A stretch of DNA of 20,472 nt from Chara braunii (GCA_003427395.1 BFEA01000377.1:376482-396953), one strand, 5' to 3'; shown: positions 9,139 to 18,189, numbered from the stretch's first letter. Numbers and translations: made by a program. The notes: generated by a model not told the origin, from the letters alone.

Positions 9139-9228
9139 GTGGGTCTGGGGAAGGACGAACAGGCCAGAACAACACAGCAGAGCAGATGGAAGGGAAAGTT
9201 GGACGAGGCAGAGAGGTACTGTCTTCGC

Positions 9229-9280
9229 CTGAAAAGAACACAACTGTGTCCGAACTGAAAAGAACACAACTGTGTCCGGA
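9229..9280. repeat. 26-bp perfect tandem duplication
   Basis: The block CTGAAAAGAACACAACTGTG plus TCCGRA is present at 9229 and 9255. Two units, almost identical, suggesting a recent duplication. Confidence 0.85.
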
Positions 9281-9329
9281 GTGAAAATTGCCCCAAATAC
9301 AACTGTGATGACCAGGCATTCTATTGGGG

Positions 9330-9560
9330 TGAAGAAGAACAATAAGAATATGGGCATGATAACGCGATTAGAAAATTCAAAATTGTTGAGGAAACGGGGA
9401 GCATTGCTTCTGACATAGTCTGGTTGAGCTTTGAGCCTGTTATTGAGGACGTTCTGGGGATCGTGATATGCGTCTGGCCTGAGGTCCCGCTTCTGCATAG
9501 CATATCTTGTTATGATCCGCTTCCTCTCCGCCCATACATTGCACGAAAGCTGGGCCAAGT
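9330..9560 (-). other. Possible orphan coding exon, family unknown
   Basis: A minus-strand frame gives a protein-like stretch (CNVWAERKRIITRYAMQKR, DLRPDAYHDPQNVLNNRLKA, PRFLNNFEF) with balanced composition. It is flanked upstream by AG dinucleotides that could act as a 3' splice site and downstream by T-rich sequence. The rest of the long frame reads through the (GA)n microsatellite and is not coding. I do not recognise the family; it could also be a piece of a transposon protein. Confidence 0.25.
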
Positions 9561-9785
9561 ACTGGTGGTTTAAGTGTGTGTACAAATGCAATTTTGCCCA
9601 ACAAAAAGGGAAGGGAGGGCTGCCACGTTGAAGTGCAACGAAAATGCAGGCGTGACTGGGCTCGAACTTCTTTCTTTTTTTTCTTCTTTTTTTTTCATGT
9701 TCCAAATTGAATTCTGTTTCTCCCGTTTGCCCAGTATACTACCCTCCCTTGTCTCAGACGTGCAGTCTGGTACTACCACCTAAGA

Positions 9786-10140
9786 TTGACTCCCAAATCA
9801 TCTAGGCAGGCAAACCTCCCATCCCCCAGCCCCCACCCTTGTCCTTCAGAGTCTGGTGACTCAGCTAGTCGTTTACAACATCAGATGTATACTTCTACAG
9901 TCCTGCGTACAACTACAGTTCAGCACTGCCTTAGTCGTAGGCATCTGTGGTCCTGTATGCAAGTTCAGTCCAACACTGCTTTACTCGTATGCTTCTACAG
10001 TCTTGTATGCACATATGGACCAGGTGATGGTGTAGGAGACCGGTAGATTATCTGGGTACTGCTGAGCTGTGCTCACTCCACGTGTCCTTGTAGAGATGAT
10101 GTAGTTCCCCATGTCCGCCTAGATTCAGGTTCTCCATTTC
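9786..10140. repeat. 50-bp tandem repeat and surrounding gene-free sequence
   Basis: Units start at 9891, 9941 and 9991 (CTTCTACAGTCCTGYGTAYG pattern, then CAGCACTGCYTTA.TCGTA) with an exact 50-bp period; the last unit is partial. The segment TTCAGAGTCTGGTGACTC.G at 9844 recurs at about 10191, so part of the region is duplicated. No gene seen. Confidence 0.7.
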
Positions 10141-10319
10141 ACTCCCCTGTCCTGTTGGCACTGTTGATCCCGTTGGATGTTCTCTTGTCCTTCATAGTCT
10201 GGCGACTCTGCAAGTCGTTTGCCCACTGGTCCGGTTGTCCCTTCTGCTGCTCGTCAGCTGCTTCACCTGGCCAGGACTTGTCTGCCACAGTTGCAGAGGG
10301 CCAACTGTCACGGATTGCA

Positions 10320-10660
10320 GGGCTGGGGGGGTGTAGGGGTGTTGAGGAGGGGACACCCCCAGCGGGGAGGTGTTGGCAGGTGTGTTGACTCCCCGGGGTT
10401 TGTGTCGTCATCCATCAATCGGGGAGTGTGGTGGGGAGGTTGGACAGAGGGGGCGGGGCCTGGAGAGGTGGGGTGAGTGTTAGTGAGGTTGAGGGGGGAG
10501 GAGGGGGGGGAGGGGTCATCTGTGAGGTGGTTGCTTCCGGAAGGGCAGCGGGGGGGTGTTGGGAATATTGGGGGGGATGGTTGAGGCAATGCTGGTGGTG
10601 AAGGGGGGGATGGTTGAGGCAACGCTGGTGGTGAAGGGGGGGATGGAGTATATATACTGT
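10320..10660. repeat. G-rich region with 33-bp VNTR
   Basis: Plus-strand G-runs of 4-8 bases are frequent. A 33-bp unit containing GATGGTTGAGGCAAYGCTGG is repeated with exact spacing (ATGG at 10577, 10610 and 10643). On the minus strand it reads as an 11-residue Pro/Ser repeat (SPPALPQPSPP type) inside an open frame at 10308-10760. This is more likely low-complexity DNA with G-quadruplex potential than a real extensin-like protein. Confidence 0.7.
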
Positions 10661-10664
10661 TAGA

Positions 10665-10683
10665 CCACGCCCTGCGTGGTGGC
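10665..10683. other. Short perfect hairpin next to a TATA-like word
   Basis: CCACGC CCT GCGTGG forms a 6-bp stem just after GTATATATAC (10651-10660). The TATA-like word could be a promoter element but nothing downstream supports a gene. Confidence 0.25.
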
Positions 10684-10877
10684 GCAGCCTGGGGCGTGGG
10701 GGCAGATGCTGTGGATCCGGGAGGAATTGCGTTCGGCCACAAGAGTAACCTATACAGCATTCTTCGGAGGCCGGCGGACGCTGGGTGCTACTGGACCACA
10801 AAGGCTGGCGGTGCCAGCAAAAAGAAAACAAACCCGCCGCGTGGGCGCTTCGGCCTCCCATTGGTTTGGAGTTCGAC

Positions 10878-11093
10878 GGAGGCAGTGGTGGCAGATGAAT
10901 GAGTGTTCTGCCATGTGGCCCATCACACACTATTCACGAACTGTGACAAAGGTTGAGTGCATCTTCACTTTAGAAGTTGACAACATACATTGTCCACAAA
11001 CATATAATTGACCAAAAAAAAAGAAAGACACCCTCCATTTGATGCTGGGCTTGCCTGTTTTCATGGAGTACCCCTCCGAGGCCGAAACACTAT
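10878..11093 (-). mobile_element. SINE copy, 5'-truncated, inverted
   Basis: Reversed, this block matches the 3' body of the SINE at 12325-12470: TGGAGGGGTACTCCATGAAA, GTTTGTGGACAATGTATG, GGCAGAACACTCATTCATCT. It lacks the tRNA-like head. Relative to the right copy it carries about 50 extra bases at about 10924-10976. It and the right copy form a 1.2-kb-spaced inverted pair. Confidence 0.8.
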
Positions 11094-12110
11094 TTCCAAA
11101 CCGAAGGACAAAATTTGGTTAGACTTCTCAGAAGAAAAAAAAAAAGAGACTTCTCAGATAAATAAGAGGAGCAGAGTTCAGAAACCTGTGGGTGCGTACA
11201 CCATTTTTTAAAATTTGGAACCCACATTGTGGAGACCATGGCTGGTTAAGACAATATATAACAAGCGGAGGGGTCTAGCTTACGACCGAGGTGAGGGGAA
11301 ACAGATGGTGGCTCCAGACTCAGTAATGACAGAGGGATGAGGGTTGTACATCTATTGATAATAGGCTAGAACCTCTAGGACATGTAGAAGAGCGTCTAGC
11401 CTGAGTATGCCTGGCACTCAAAGTTCACGTATGACGGGGGCTCGTAGGATTTGAAGGGAGTCTGATACAACAAATGGCCGACTACTGAAGGGACTGTCAT
11501 ATGTCTAGCACGTAGCCTCTACAACAAACTGGACTGAAGGGAGTCTGAGAGAGACGTACATAGATCATATTGATAATCAAATGACAGGGGAGGGGGAGAG
11601 GGGGGGGAGGGAGAACAAAAAAACATTACCCACCCTCGCCGTTCTCCCAGTGCCCTGACCCTACCACTTGTCAGCATGATGCATCTGTTTCTTGTCATGT
11701 TAATTGGCTTTCAATTATTTGCAAGGCTTGCATACCCCTTGAAACATCGTAGTGGTAGAGGTGTGTTCTTGAGGGAGGTCTGGATAGTTGGGCCAAGAAA
11801 CAATTGTGTCAGCTTTTGCATTGTCGTGCTAGTGCAAGGAAAGCGATTTGAGTTCTAGCTGCGAGTCCGTGCGCGATGTTGACCAACTTGAACAATTCCT
11901 CCAAACAGGTATGACCTTGCCACTGTCAGAGGGTACCATTTTCAAATCCCGACAACCAGCCACCGTTAAACCATCATGCATCTTTCTTGTGTCGTGTTGA
12001 TTGGCTTGCCCAGTTGGGAAGCTGGGAGTGCAATAATGAAGTGAACTTCTGTAAAAACAAAAAGGGAAAAAAAGATCATGGACCATGTTAATTCAAATTT
12101 GTGCCATTAT
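11094..12110. other. Gene-free stretch with minor repeats
   Basis: GAAGGGAGTCTGA occurs at about 11452 and 11533. CATGATGCATCTGTTTCTTG with TGTTAATTGGCTT (about 11670-11710) recurs in altered form at about 11972-12010. No coding frame longer than noise. Confidence 0.5.
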
Positions 12111-12111
12111 C

Positions 12112-12464
12112 TAGCGGCCTCACCAAGTTGGTAAGGCATGCCAGTGGCATTCAGGAGATCTTGGGTTCAATCCCCATTGGCTTCATGTTACCTTCTTGGG
12201 CAAGGTTGGCGTCCACCATTTGGTAGAGATATGCCATTGGTCCTCCTGAGTGGCATTGAGCAGAGACTGCTGATGGTCATAGGGGGAGAGGACCGGAGGG
12301 GGGGCACAGTGACTGGCCCATAGGCCTTGGAGGGGTACTCCATGAAAACAGGCAAGCCCAACCTCAAATGGAAATCTTATTTGGCCAATTATTTGTTTGT
12401 GGACAATGTATGTTGTCAACTTGGTGGGTCACATGGCAGAACACTCATTCATCTGCCACTGCTG

Positions 12465-12529
<65 letters not shown>
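12112..12529 (+). mobile_element. tRNA-derived SINE with (CT)n tail
   Basis: The head (about 12112-12182) folds like a tRNA. It has an A-box-like CACCAAGTTGGTAAGGC with a CCT/AGG D-stem, a short GCC..GGC anticodon-arm remnant, and a T-arm TTGGGTTCAATCCCCA with a perfect B-box core GGTTCAATCC. The unrelated body runs about 290 bp to GCTGCCTCCC and ends in a (CT)n tail (12471-12529). SINEs of this type are transcribed by RNA polymerase III from the internal boxes and mobilised by a partner LINE. The same body is present, inverted and truncated, at 10878-11093. Confidence 0.8.
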
Positions 12530-12531
<2 letters not shown>

Positions 12532-12553
12532 ACCCACACTACGCAATGCCATN

Positions 12554-12640
<87 letters not shown>
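12554..12640. repeat. (CT)n microsatellite after an assembly N
   Basis: A second pure (CT)n block, separated from the SINE tail by 23 bases and an N at 12553. The true length is uncertain. Confidence 0.95.
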
Positions 12641-12644
<4 letters not shown>

Positions 12645-12649
12645 CACCC

Positions 12650-12913
12650 GCAGACTGTTGGTTCCCACCACCCATTGAGCCAGGGAGACACTCCGACGAC
12701 CATCCGTCGTCACCCAACAGACGTCCCGAACCGAGCGCCCCCCCTAAGAGTGCAGTTGGCACTCCAAACTAGGAACCACCAACTGTTTGGCACTACTTAA
12801 GGGTGCTCAGTTGGGCACATAAAAAAAATACTAAGAAAAAAATTAGAGGGAGGACAAGCAACAGGAAAAAGACTGACACATAGAAAACTGAATGTGTGTG
12901 TATGTGTGTGTGT
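12650..12913. repeat. Interspersed repeat R2, copy A, ending in (TG)n
   Basis: Matches 17355-17620 over its whole length with small differences: CAGACTGYTGGTTCCCACCA, TAAGAGTGCAGTTGGCACTC, TTTGGCACTACTTAAGGGTG, then an A-rich part and AAAACTGAATGTGTGTGT. Read on the minus strand, CCTGGCTCAATGGGTGG resembles an A-box. It is non-coding in all frames and probably a non-LTR or SINE-like element. Confidence 0.85.
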
Positions 12914-13640
12914 CCCACCCACATACCCTCCATGGGGAAGGCCGGACGGACTAGTGTCCTGGGGCACTAGGCCATTCAGCCTGGTGCCCCACGGACGCCG
13001 CACATGCATACAGACATACACATACACATCATGGGAGAGAGGCTAGATAAAGTAGAGTAATGAGGAAGACTAGGCTATTCAGCCTTCAAGTTAGTAGGGA
13101 CTTTGGAGCTTCCAAAGAGGTTGCTTTCTATTCAGTCATCCAAGTCAAGCAGAACCATTGCTGGTGGTATAGAGATTGTGCAAGAAGACACAGCACGGCA
13201 AGGGGGAATCAAACCCCCTGCTGGCAAACAGGGTGAGTGTGTGATATGAGACGAAACCCCCACGTGAACAGACGTGGCGAGCTGCGCGGAAACAGCACAT
13301 CAAGCAACCCACCAGGAAATAAATTGTCCACTTCATATGGCATGACCAAAACAAGCAAACAACAAGAAGCTGAACGCCCTACTGTTGAAGCGAAACAGAC
13401 CAGCACATAGGGAAGGGGCAGGGAAAAACAAACAGGAGATAACACACACTGGGGAGACATATGACACACATAAACAACAAGCAACAACAAAACATAAGTT
13501 GGCGGGCACGGGAGAGGCGGGCGGGCACAAGAACACGATAGGACAAGGGAAAGACAGTGAGCTGAGAAACAAGTAGCAACGCTACTGGGAGCGCTGCGCC
13601 CCAACTCTTCCAAGGCGCGAAACCGGGTCAGTACGATGGG
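12914..13640. other. No gene recognised; possible tRNA-like remnant
   Basis: AGGGGGAATCAAACCCCCT (about 13200-13218) reads on the minus strand as a T-arm with loop TTTGATT, but no convincing D-arm or acceptor stem was found. The rest is purine-rich in the plus strand with only random frames. Confidence 0.3.
12961..12990. other. 12-bp hairpin
   Basis: GGGGCACTAGGC (12961-12972) pairs with GCCTGGTGCCCC (12979-12990), one G-T pair and the rest Watson-Crick, loop CATTCA. A related motif ACTAGGCTATTCAGCCTT lies at about 13069-13086, so it may be a repeated structure. Confidence 0.6.
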
Positions 13641-13858
13641 CTGATGGCGACAAGTGGCGGAGTGGATACACGAAGGAGGTGGCGTGAAGATATTGCGTCA
13701 TGGAGTGAGGTGGTGTGGAAGCTGATGAGGTGGAGGAAGAAGGTGTGTGAAAGCGACAACGATGGATTAAGTGTGGGCAGGGTGGTTTTCTGTTGAGGTA
13801 GTGGGGAAGGTGGTTGTTAGGGTTTGTTTTGGTGGGTTGTTTTCGAGCTTCCTGGCGT

Positions 13859-13918
13859 ATGGAGATGTATCCAGCTGCTGCTGCTTATTTCCACGAGAAG
13901 GTGCAATACTAGGTAAGC
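13859..13918 (+). other. 17-codon small ORF abutting a splice-donor-like site
   Basis: ATG at 13859 opens a short frame reading MEMYPAAAAYFHEKVQY and ends in TAG at 13910-13912, which is followed at once by GTAAGC. The region around it is GT-rich and is followed by a strongly T-rich stretch (14100-14780) that resembles a plant intron. It could be a leader exon with an upstream ORF of an unrecognised gene, or chance. Confidence 0.2.
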
Positions 13919-14139
13919 ACACGAGTTCTCCTCTTCTGGTACTGCCTGCGGGGAGCTGTTGGCGGGTTCAGCAGCCTGGTTCCGCAACGTGGCGTGCATA
14001 GGCTGACTGTTGTCACCGTTCGGCCTTGACTGACTGGAGTGGTCGAATGGCGGCCGAGATGCCTTGAGGTCGGTGACGTGTGGAGGTGAGGTTCAGGAAG
14101 GGAGGGTCATGTGTTGGGTACTCGTAGATTTTGCGCTAG

Positions 14140-14370
14140 TTTCTGGATTTTCTGATTTCCCGATTGGCTGGGTATGAGCTTGTATTTGTTCTCGCCTAAC
14201 GATCAACATGTTGTTGTTGATTACTCTTCTCAAGAGTATTTCAGGATTTTCTGATTTCCCGTTTTACTGAGTATTTTTTTAGAGTATTTGTATGATCTTG
14301 TACTGGTTTTTGCCTGATGATCAACATGGCTTTTGCTGATTATTTTTTTCGAGAGTATTTCGATAGTATT
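14140..14370. repeat. T-rich tandem duplication, about 100-bp period
   Basis: GGATTTTCTGATTTCCCG occurs at about 14145 and 14242. Each copy is followed by a TTTGTTYTCGCCT-like segment, GATCAACATG and TGCTGATTA/TTGTTGATTA with GAGTATTTC. The stretch 14370-14780 is T-rich without a recognised feature. Confidence 0.65.
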
Positions 14371-14799
14371 TCTTGTATGAATTGGTTTCTTTCTAACTGA
14401 TGTTCTTCTGATATTGTTCGCAGTGTTTTTTTGTAATTCCTATTCATGTTCTTTGGTACATAGTAGCTTCCCTTAACGATGACCTTAACTATGATCAGGA
14501 TTACTCTCTTGATTTTATAGATTTGTGAGTCGAATATTGGACATCTCAGATAGAATTCTTAAATCTTGTTTTTTTTTATTTTCATTTCCAAAAATTGCTT
14601 CAGATAGATTTCCTAATTTTTGTTTCTGATCTTCAATTTCTAAAAGTACGCTTCTGGAATATTTTTCTATTTGGAAAAATCTACATCTGCAAATCTCGAC
14701 TTCTTAGTCTTGACTACTGTCGATGCAAATTTTGATTCTGATTGTTTTTTTCCATTGATTGTGTTTCAAAACTTGCCTGGGTCTTTGTACGGTATATTT

Positions 14800-15460
14800 G
14801 CGGCTTGCTTTGTGAATCTGTGGGGTTCTCCTTAAGGACTGGAGCTCCCCGTGAGGGTTTCACAAGGTAGGAGGTGTTACCCTTGGAAGGGGGAGGCGGT
14901 ATTGAGGGATTGTCTTTTTCTGGGCCAGACTGATTTAGGGTCGGATCAACTTTGGCGGTTGGGAAGAGAAGGCAAGGGGGTGGCTGCTTATAGCAGGGTG
15001 TGTGGATGAGAGGGTTGCCTTGCCTGGAGGGGGTGGGGCAGAAGGAAAGAGGGAACTTCAACCTGTGAGGTATGCTCTAGGGGGAATTGTATGCCTTTTA
15101 GGGGGTTGAAGTGTCCGTTTATAGGCTGTTCTGAACTGGGGCCGAGAGGAGAGGGGGTGCCTCCCGGTGGGGGCAGTGTAGAAACAGGGGGTTTCTTTTT
15201 GAGGGAGGAGTAACTTCGATGGTCACACAGTGAGCTTATTTGTGTTGTGGAGTCCCGGGTGAATGTCAGAACCTGCATCTGAAGAGAGGATAATCCCCTC
15301 CTGTACTCTTTTGGATGTAAGGAATTTTTCCTTTTTTTTTCTCAGGTTGGTATCTGATTTTCCTGTTTTTTGAAAATTTCTTAAACTCTTAAAAGGTTAT
15401 TCGGTAAGCAGGAAGGTCGGTTTTAGCGGGATGGTGCTCGGGCAGAGGACGGATTGGTGT
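14800..15460. other. GT-rich stretch without recognised gene
   Basis: Contains several G-runs and short minus-strand frames rich in Pro and Ser. It may be a more diverged third copy of the 514-bp unit that follows, but I could not align it confidently. Confidence 0.35.
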
Positions 15461-16480
15461 TCAGGGTGGTAGGTCTTTTAGAAGGGCGAGGTGGGGTGAC
15501 AATGGTCGGTGCTGGAGCAGTTGCTCTGTAACCAGGGGGAGCTTGAGATTATTGGAGTTATGCCGAGGGTGGAAGGCATAACCATCTTGTTCAACGTAGT
15601 TGATGCCGGGGCAGTGACCTGGTAACTTTGGGGGTTGTGCAACTAAGGAAGTTGTCGAGGAAGGAAGACACTTCCTGTCCGTCAAAACTAGTTCGGTTGG
15701 TATTGGGCAGTTGGTGTTGCCCTGTCACCCTAGCAAGGGGGGTATGAGATCTAGCAAGTTTTGGTATGATGACTGAATACCTGGGCAGTAGTCTTCCCTC
15801 TGCGGTGCGGGGAAGGAGCTGGATCGTGGGTGGATTTCGTTTTCCTGTCTTTCTATTTCTTCTTAGTTGAAGCTAGGTAGTGATCCTGATATCTAAAAAA
15901 AGGAGGGAAGGGGGGGGAGCTAGAATTGGAGGATGGAAGGTAGTAAGGGGGCTCTCAACAAGGGAAGGTTGTTTGTTAAGGTAAGTAGGTTAGAAGAGCG
16001 ATGTTGGGACGACACAAGCCGGTGCTGGAGCTTTTGCTCTGTGACCTTGGGGGAGCTTGAGGCCTGTGGAGTTATGTCGAGGGTGGAAGGCATAACTAGA
16101 CCGTTCGGCGTAGCCGGCACCGGGGTATTGGCCCAATAACCTGTGTCAGGGGCTTGCCGCTTAGGGGAATGTCGAGGAAGGAAGGCATTTCCTGTCCGTC
16201 AGAACTAGGTTGGTCAGTACTGGGAAGGGTTGTGGTGCCATTTAACCCTAACAGAAGGGGGTATGAGATCAAGTGAGTTCTGGTACAAGGACTGAAAGCC
16301 TGGACCGACGTTCCGTCTGCTGAGGGGGGGAACTTCTGGATAGTATGTAGTTTTAGTTTCAACCCCCCGCTCTCATATTTTCCCAAGCCTTTTCATATTT
16401 TTTTTCCTAAATTTTCTAGAATCTATTTCATAGTTCTCAGATTGTTCTTAGCCGAAACCAGGTAATGACCCTGGTATTTC
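15460..16480. repeat. Two-unit tandem duplication, 514-bp period
   Basis: GGTCGGTGCTGGAGC (about 15500) and CCGGTGCTGGAGCTTTTGCT (about 16020) begin a shared series: GGGGGAGCTTGAG, GAGGGTGGAAGGCATAAC (about 15566 and 16080), GTCGAGGAAGGAAG, TTCCTGTCCGTCA, GGGGGTATGAGATC, and a closing AGGTAGTGATCCTGATAT / AGGTAATGACCCTGGTAT. The spacing of the GGAAGGC block is 514 bp. No frame is preserved, so it is probably non-coding repeat. Confidence 0.75.
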
Positions 16481-16737
16481 AATTCATTTGTAAAATTTTA
16501 TATGGGACGCTGGGCCCGGTTCCCAACACGTGTTGCTCCCCACGAATAGACTGGAGCATTTGTCCCCCCCCGCCAAAAAAAAAAAAATAAAAAAAAAAAA
16601 TCGACAAATGGCATAGACATAGGCTTGAGGGCAAGGGCGAGGCGAGAAGAGAGACAGACAACACAAGCCGGCAAAGCAACGACAGTAAATAAAAAAACAA
16701 GAACTTAAAAAAATATAAATTGAAATTGGTGATAACA

Positions 16738-16793
16738 AGATTGTTTCGTTGGAGTTGCACCGACTCATCAGGAGGCTGAACCCTTGACAATCT
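16738..16793 (-). ncRNA. Type III hammerhead ribozyme motif
   Basis: On the minus strand: stem III strand AGAUUGU then C (16793-16786), stem I AAGG-GUUCAG-CCUC, core CUGAUGA (16771-16765), stem II GUCGG-UGCAACU-CCAAC, core GAAA (16747-16744), and stem III partner ACAAUCU (16744-16738), counting the last A of GAAA in the pair as usual. Stem III is a perfect 7-bp pairing, the cleavage triplet is GUC (16788-16786), and every core base is present. The only faults are one A-C mismatch in stem I and one C-A in stem II. Stem III is at the open end, the form found in plant retrozymes and some viroid-like RNAs. Self-cleavage after C at 16786 is predicted. No second copy was found in the window, so it may be a solo LTR or an isolated remnant. 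Confidence 0.85.
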
Positions 16794-16859
16794 GCGGAAT
16801 CCCCGTATTTTATGGTTTGGGTCATGAACCTTTGACCCTTGTTGAAGGCAGACTGTCCC

Positions 16860-17330
16860 CAAGAGGAACATAGCAGCGGGCAGCGACCCTGTGAAGCACC
16901 AGGCAACACAGTAGAGGCAATACGACTGCAAAACGCCAAAAACGACTGCAAGGAACGACATGGCACACAGCGTGGCAACCGTGTAGTGAAGCACAAGGCA
17001 ACACAAACAAAGCAACAGCACTGCCGATAACGACAGGGCAAGCAGAGCAGCAGGTCAGCAACCGTGGAACGGAGCACAAGGCACCAGCAACAAGGCAACC
17101 AACCTACAGGGCACACAAGCGGCAAGCACGGAAGGCACGGCCAGCGGATGAGCAGCACGGCAGCGGAGCCGCGAAGCGCAAGGCAACATCAACAACAAGG
17201 CCACACCGCACATCAAACACATCAACCTGCAAAGAACCACACATGAAGCAAGTGGGACAGGCAGCAGGGCAGCACCGGAGCGCAGACAAGGACGTCCACA
17301 CATCCAACATGGAGCAAAGCAACACATGAC
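16860..17330. repeat. Degenerate GCAAC-rich minisatellite
   Basis: Blocks of the form GTGAAGCACAAGGCAACA, GGAACGGAGCACAAGGCACC and CGAAGCGCAAGGCAACATCA recur at irregular 40-100 bp spacing. On the minus strand this yields long Cys/Leu-rich frames in all phases (repeating CVALCF-like words), an artefact of the repeat. Confidence 0.6.
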
Positions 17331-17354
17331 CTACTCACATCACGATTGAACCCT

Positions 17355-17599
17355 GCAGACTGCTGGTTCCCACCACCCATTGAGCCAGGGAGACAGTCCG
17401 ACGACCATTCATCATCACCGAACAGATATCCCGAACTGAGCGGCCCCCCTAAGAGTGCAGTTGGCACTCCGAACTAGAAACCACCAATTGTTTGGCACTA
17501 CTTAAGGGTGCTCAGTTGGGCACATAAAAAAATACTTAGAAAAAAAATAGAGGGAGGACAATCAACAGGAAAAAGAGTGACAAATAGAAAACTGAATGT

Positions 17600-17620
<21 letters not shown>
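17355..17620. repeat. Interspersed repeat R2, copy B, ending in (TG)n
   Basis: Direct copy of 12650-12913, shifted by about 4.7 kb. On the minus strand its beginning continues into GCAGGGTTCAATCGTGA, a B-box-like word missing from copy A, about 40 bp after CCTGGCTCAATGGGTGG. That leaves a pol III-type origin possible. Confidence 0.85.
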
Positions 17621-17652
<32 letters not shown>

Positions 17653-17712
17653 CGTGTGTGTGTGTGTGCGTGCGTGTGTGTGTGTGTGTGTGTGTGTGTT
17701 TGTGTGTGTGTG
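17596..17712. repeat. (TG)n microsatellite with CG interruptions
   Basis: About 58 TG units with a few TGCG and TTTG variants. It is the extended tail of R2 copy B; copy A has only a short version. Confidence 0.95.
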
Positions 17713-17713
17713 G

Positions 17714-18180
17714 TCATGTTCGCTGTACACAAGTCTACGAAAAAAGCATGACTGTGCCAGACTGTGTCGTCGGACTCCCACCGGCTCGTCGTGTTGCTCT
17801 GTTTGTGTGTGGGTGAGAGACACAGAAAGGAGAGAACAGAAAATGTGCGAAGCGCTGGTCGGAAGAAGGAAACACATAGATGGAAAACAACAGCTTGGCC
17901 GCCTGAATACGGCCACAGACGACTGCATTATTGAAAAAACACCACGGTCCACAAATATAAAAATAATTGCATTCCCGTAAATAACAGCGGTACATTTTGC
18001 GGGCTACTCCATGAGCGTGAATTCGCTTCAGACAATGTCCTCACTCCCCCAGAGTCCCCCTGCCCCCGATCAGTGTGCATTCTTTGAGAATCTTTCACAT
18101 CGCAATGCTTCGACCAGCAGCCTACCAATCCTTCCAAAACTGTCCGAATGCTTATCTACGATATGGCACACCCACAGTCT
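17714..18180. other. No gene recognised
   Basis: Only short frames without motifs. No repeat partner inside the window. Confidence 0.4.
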
Positions 18181-18189
18181 TGTCCACCA

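Noticed and set aside
7800-9140. CRISPR array or prokaryotic island
   Set aside because: Repeats are microsatellite and palindromic types with no regular unique spacers, and no cas-like genes.
10308-10930. Proline-rich extensin-like protein on the minus strand
   Set aside because: The frame runs across the G-rich VNTR and into the SINE copy; no signal peptide or SPPPP/Y pattern of real extensins.
11925-11965. Second tRNA-like SINE head
   Set aside because: TTTCAAATCCC resembles a B-box with a mismatch, but no A-box or repeat partner was found.
12327-12800. Ser-Leu repeat and Arg-Glu repeat frames
   Set aside because: They are translations of (CT)n / (GA)n microsatellites and include an N base.
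13200-13218. tRNA gene on the minus strand
   Set aside because: Only a T-arm-like hairpin is present; no acceptor stem, D-arm or anticodon arm could be built.
13719-13760. Second hammerhead core (CTGATGAG)
   Set aside because: No stem II and no GAAA in the right place follow the match.
16479-17158. Long minus-strand Cys/Leu-rich frames
   Set aside because: Three overlapping frames are all open because of the GCAAC-rich minisatellite, and one crosses the hammerhead; composition is repeat-driven.
17508-17980. Cys-Val and Thr-His repeat frames
   Set aside because: Translation of the (TG)n microsatellite on either strand.
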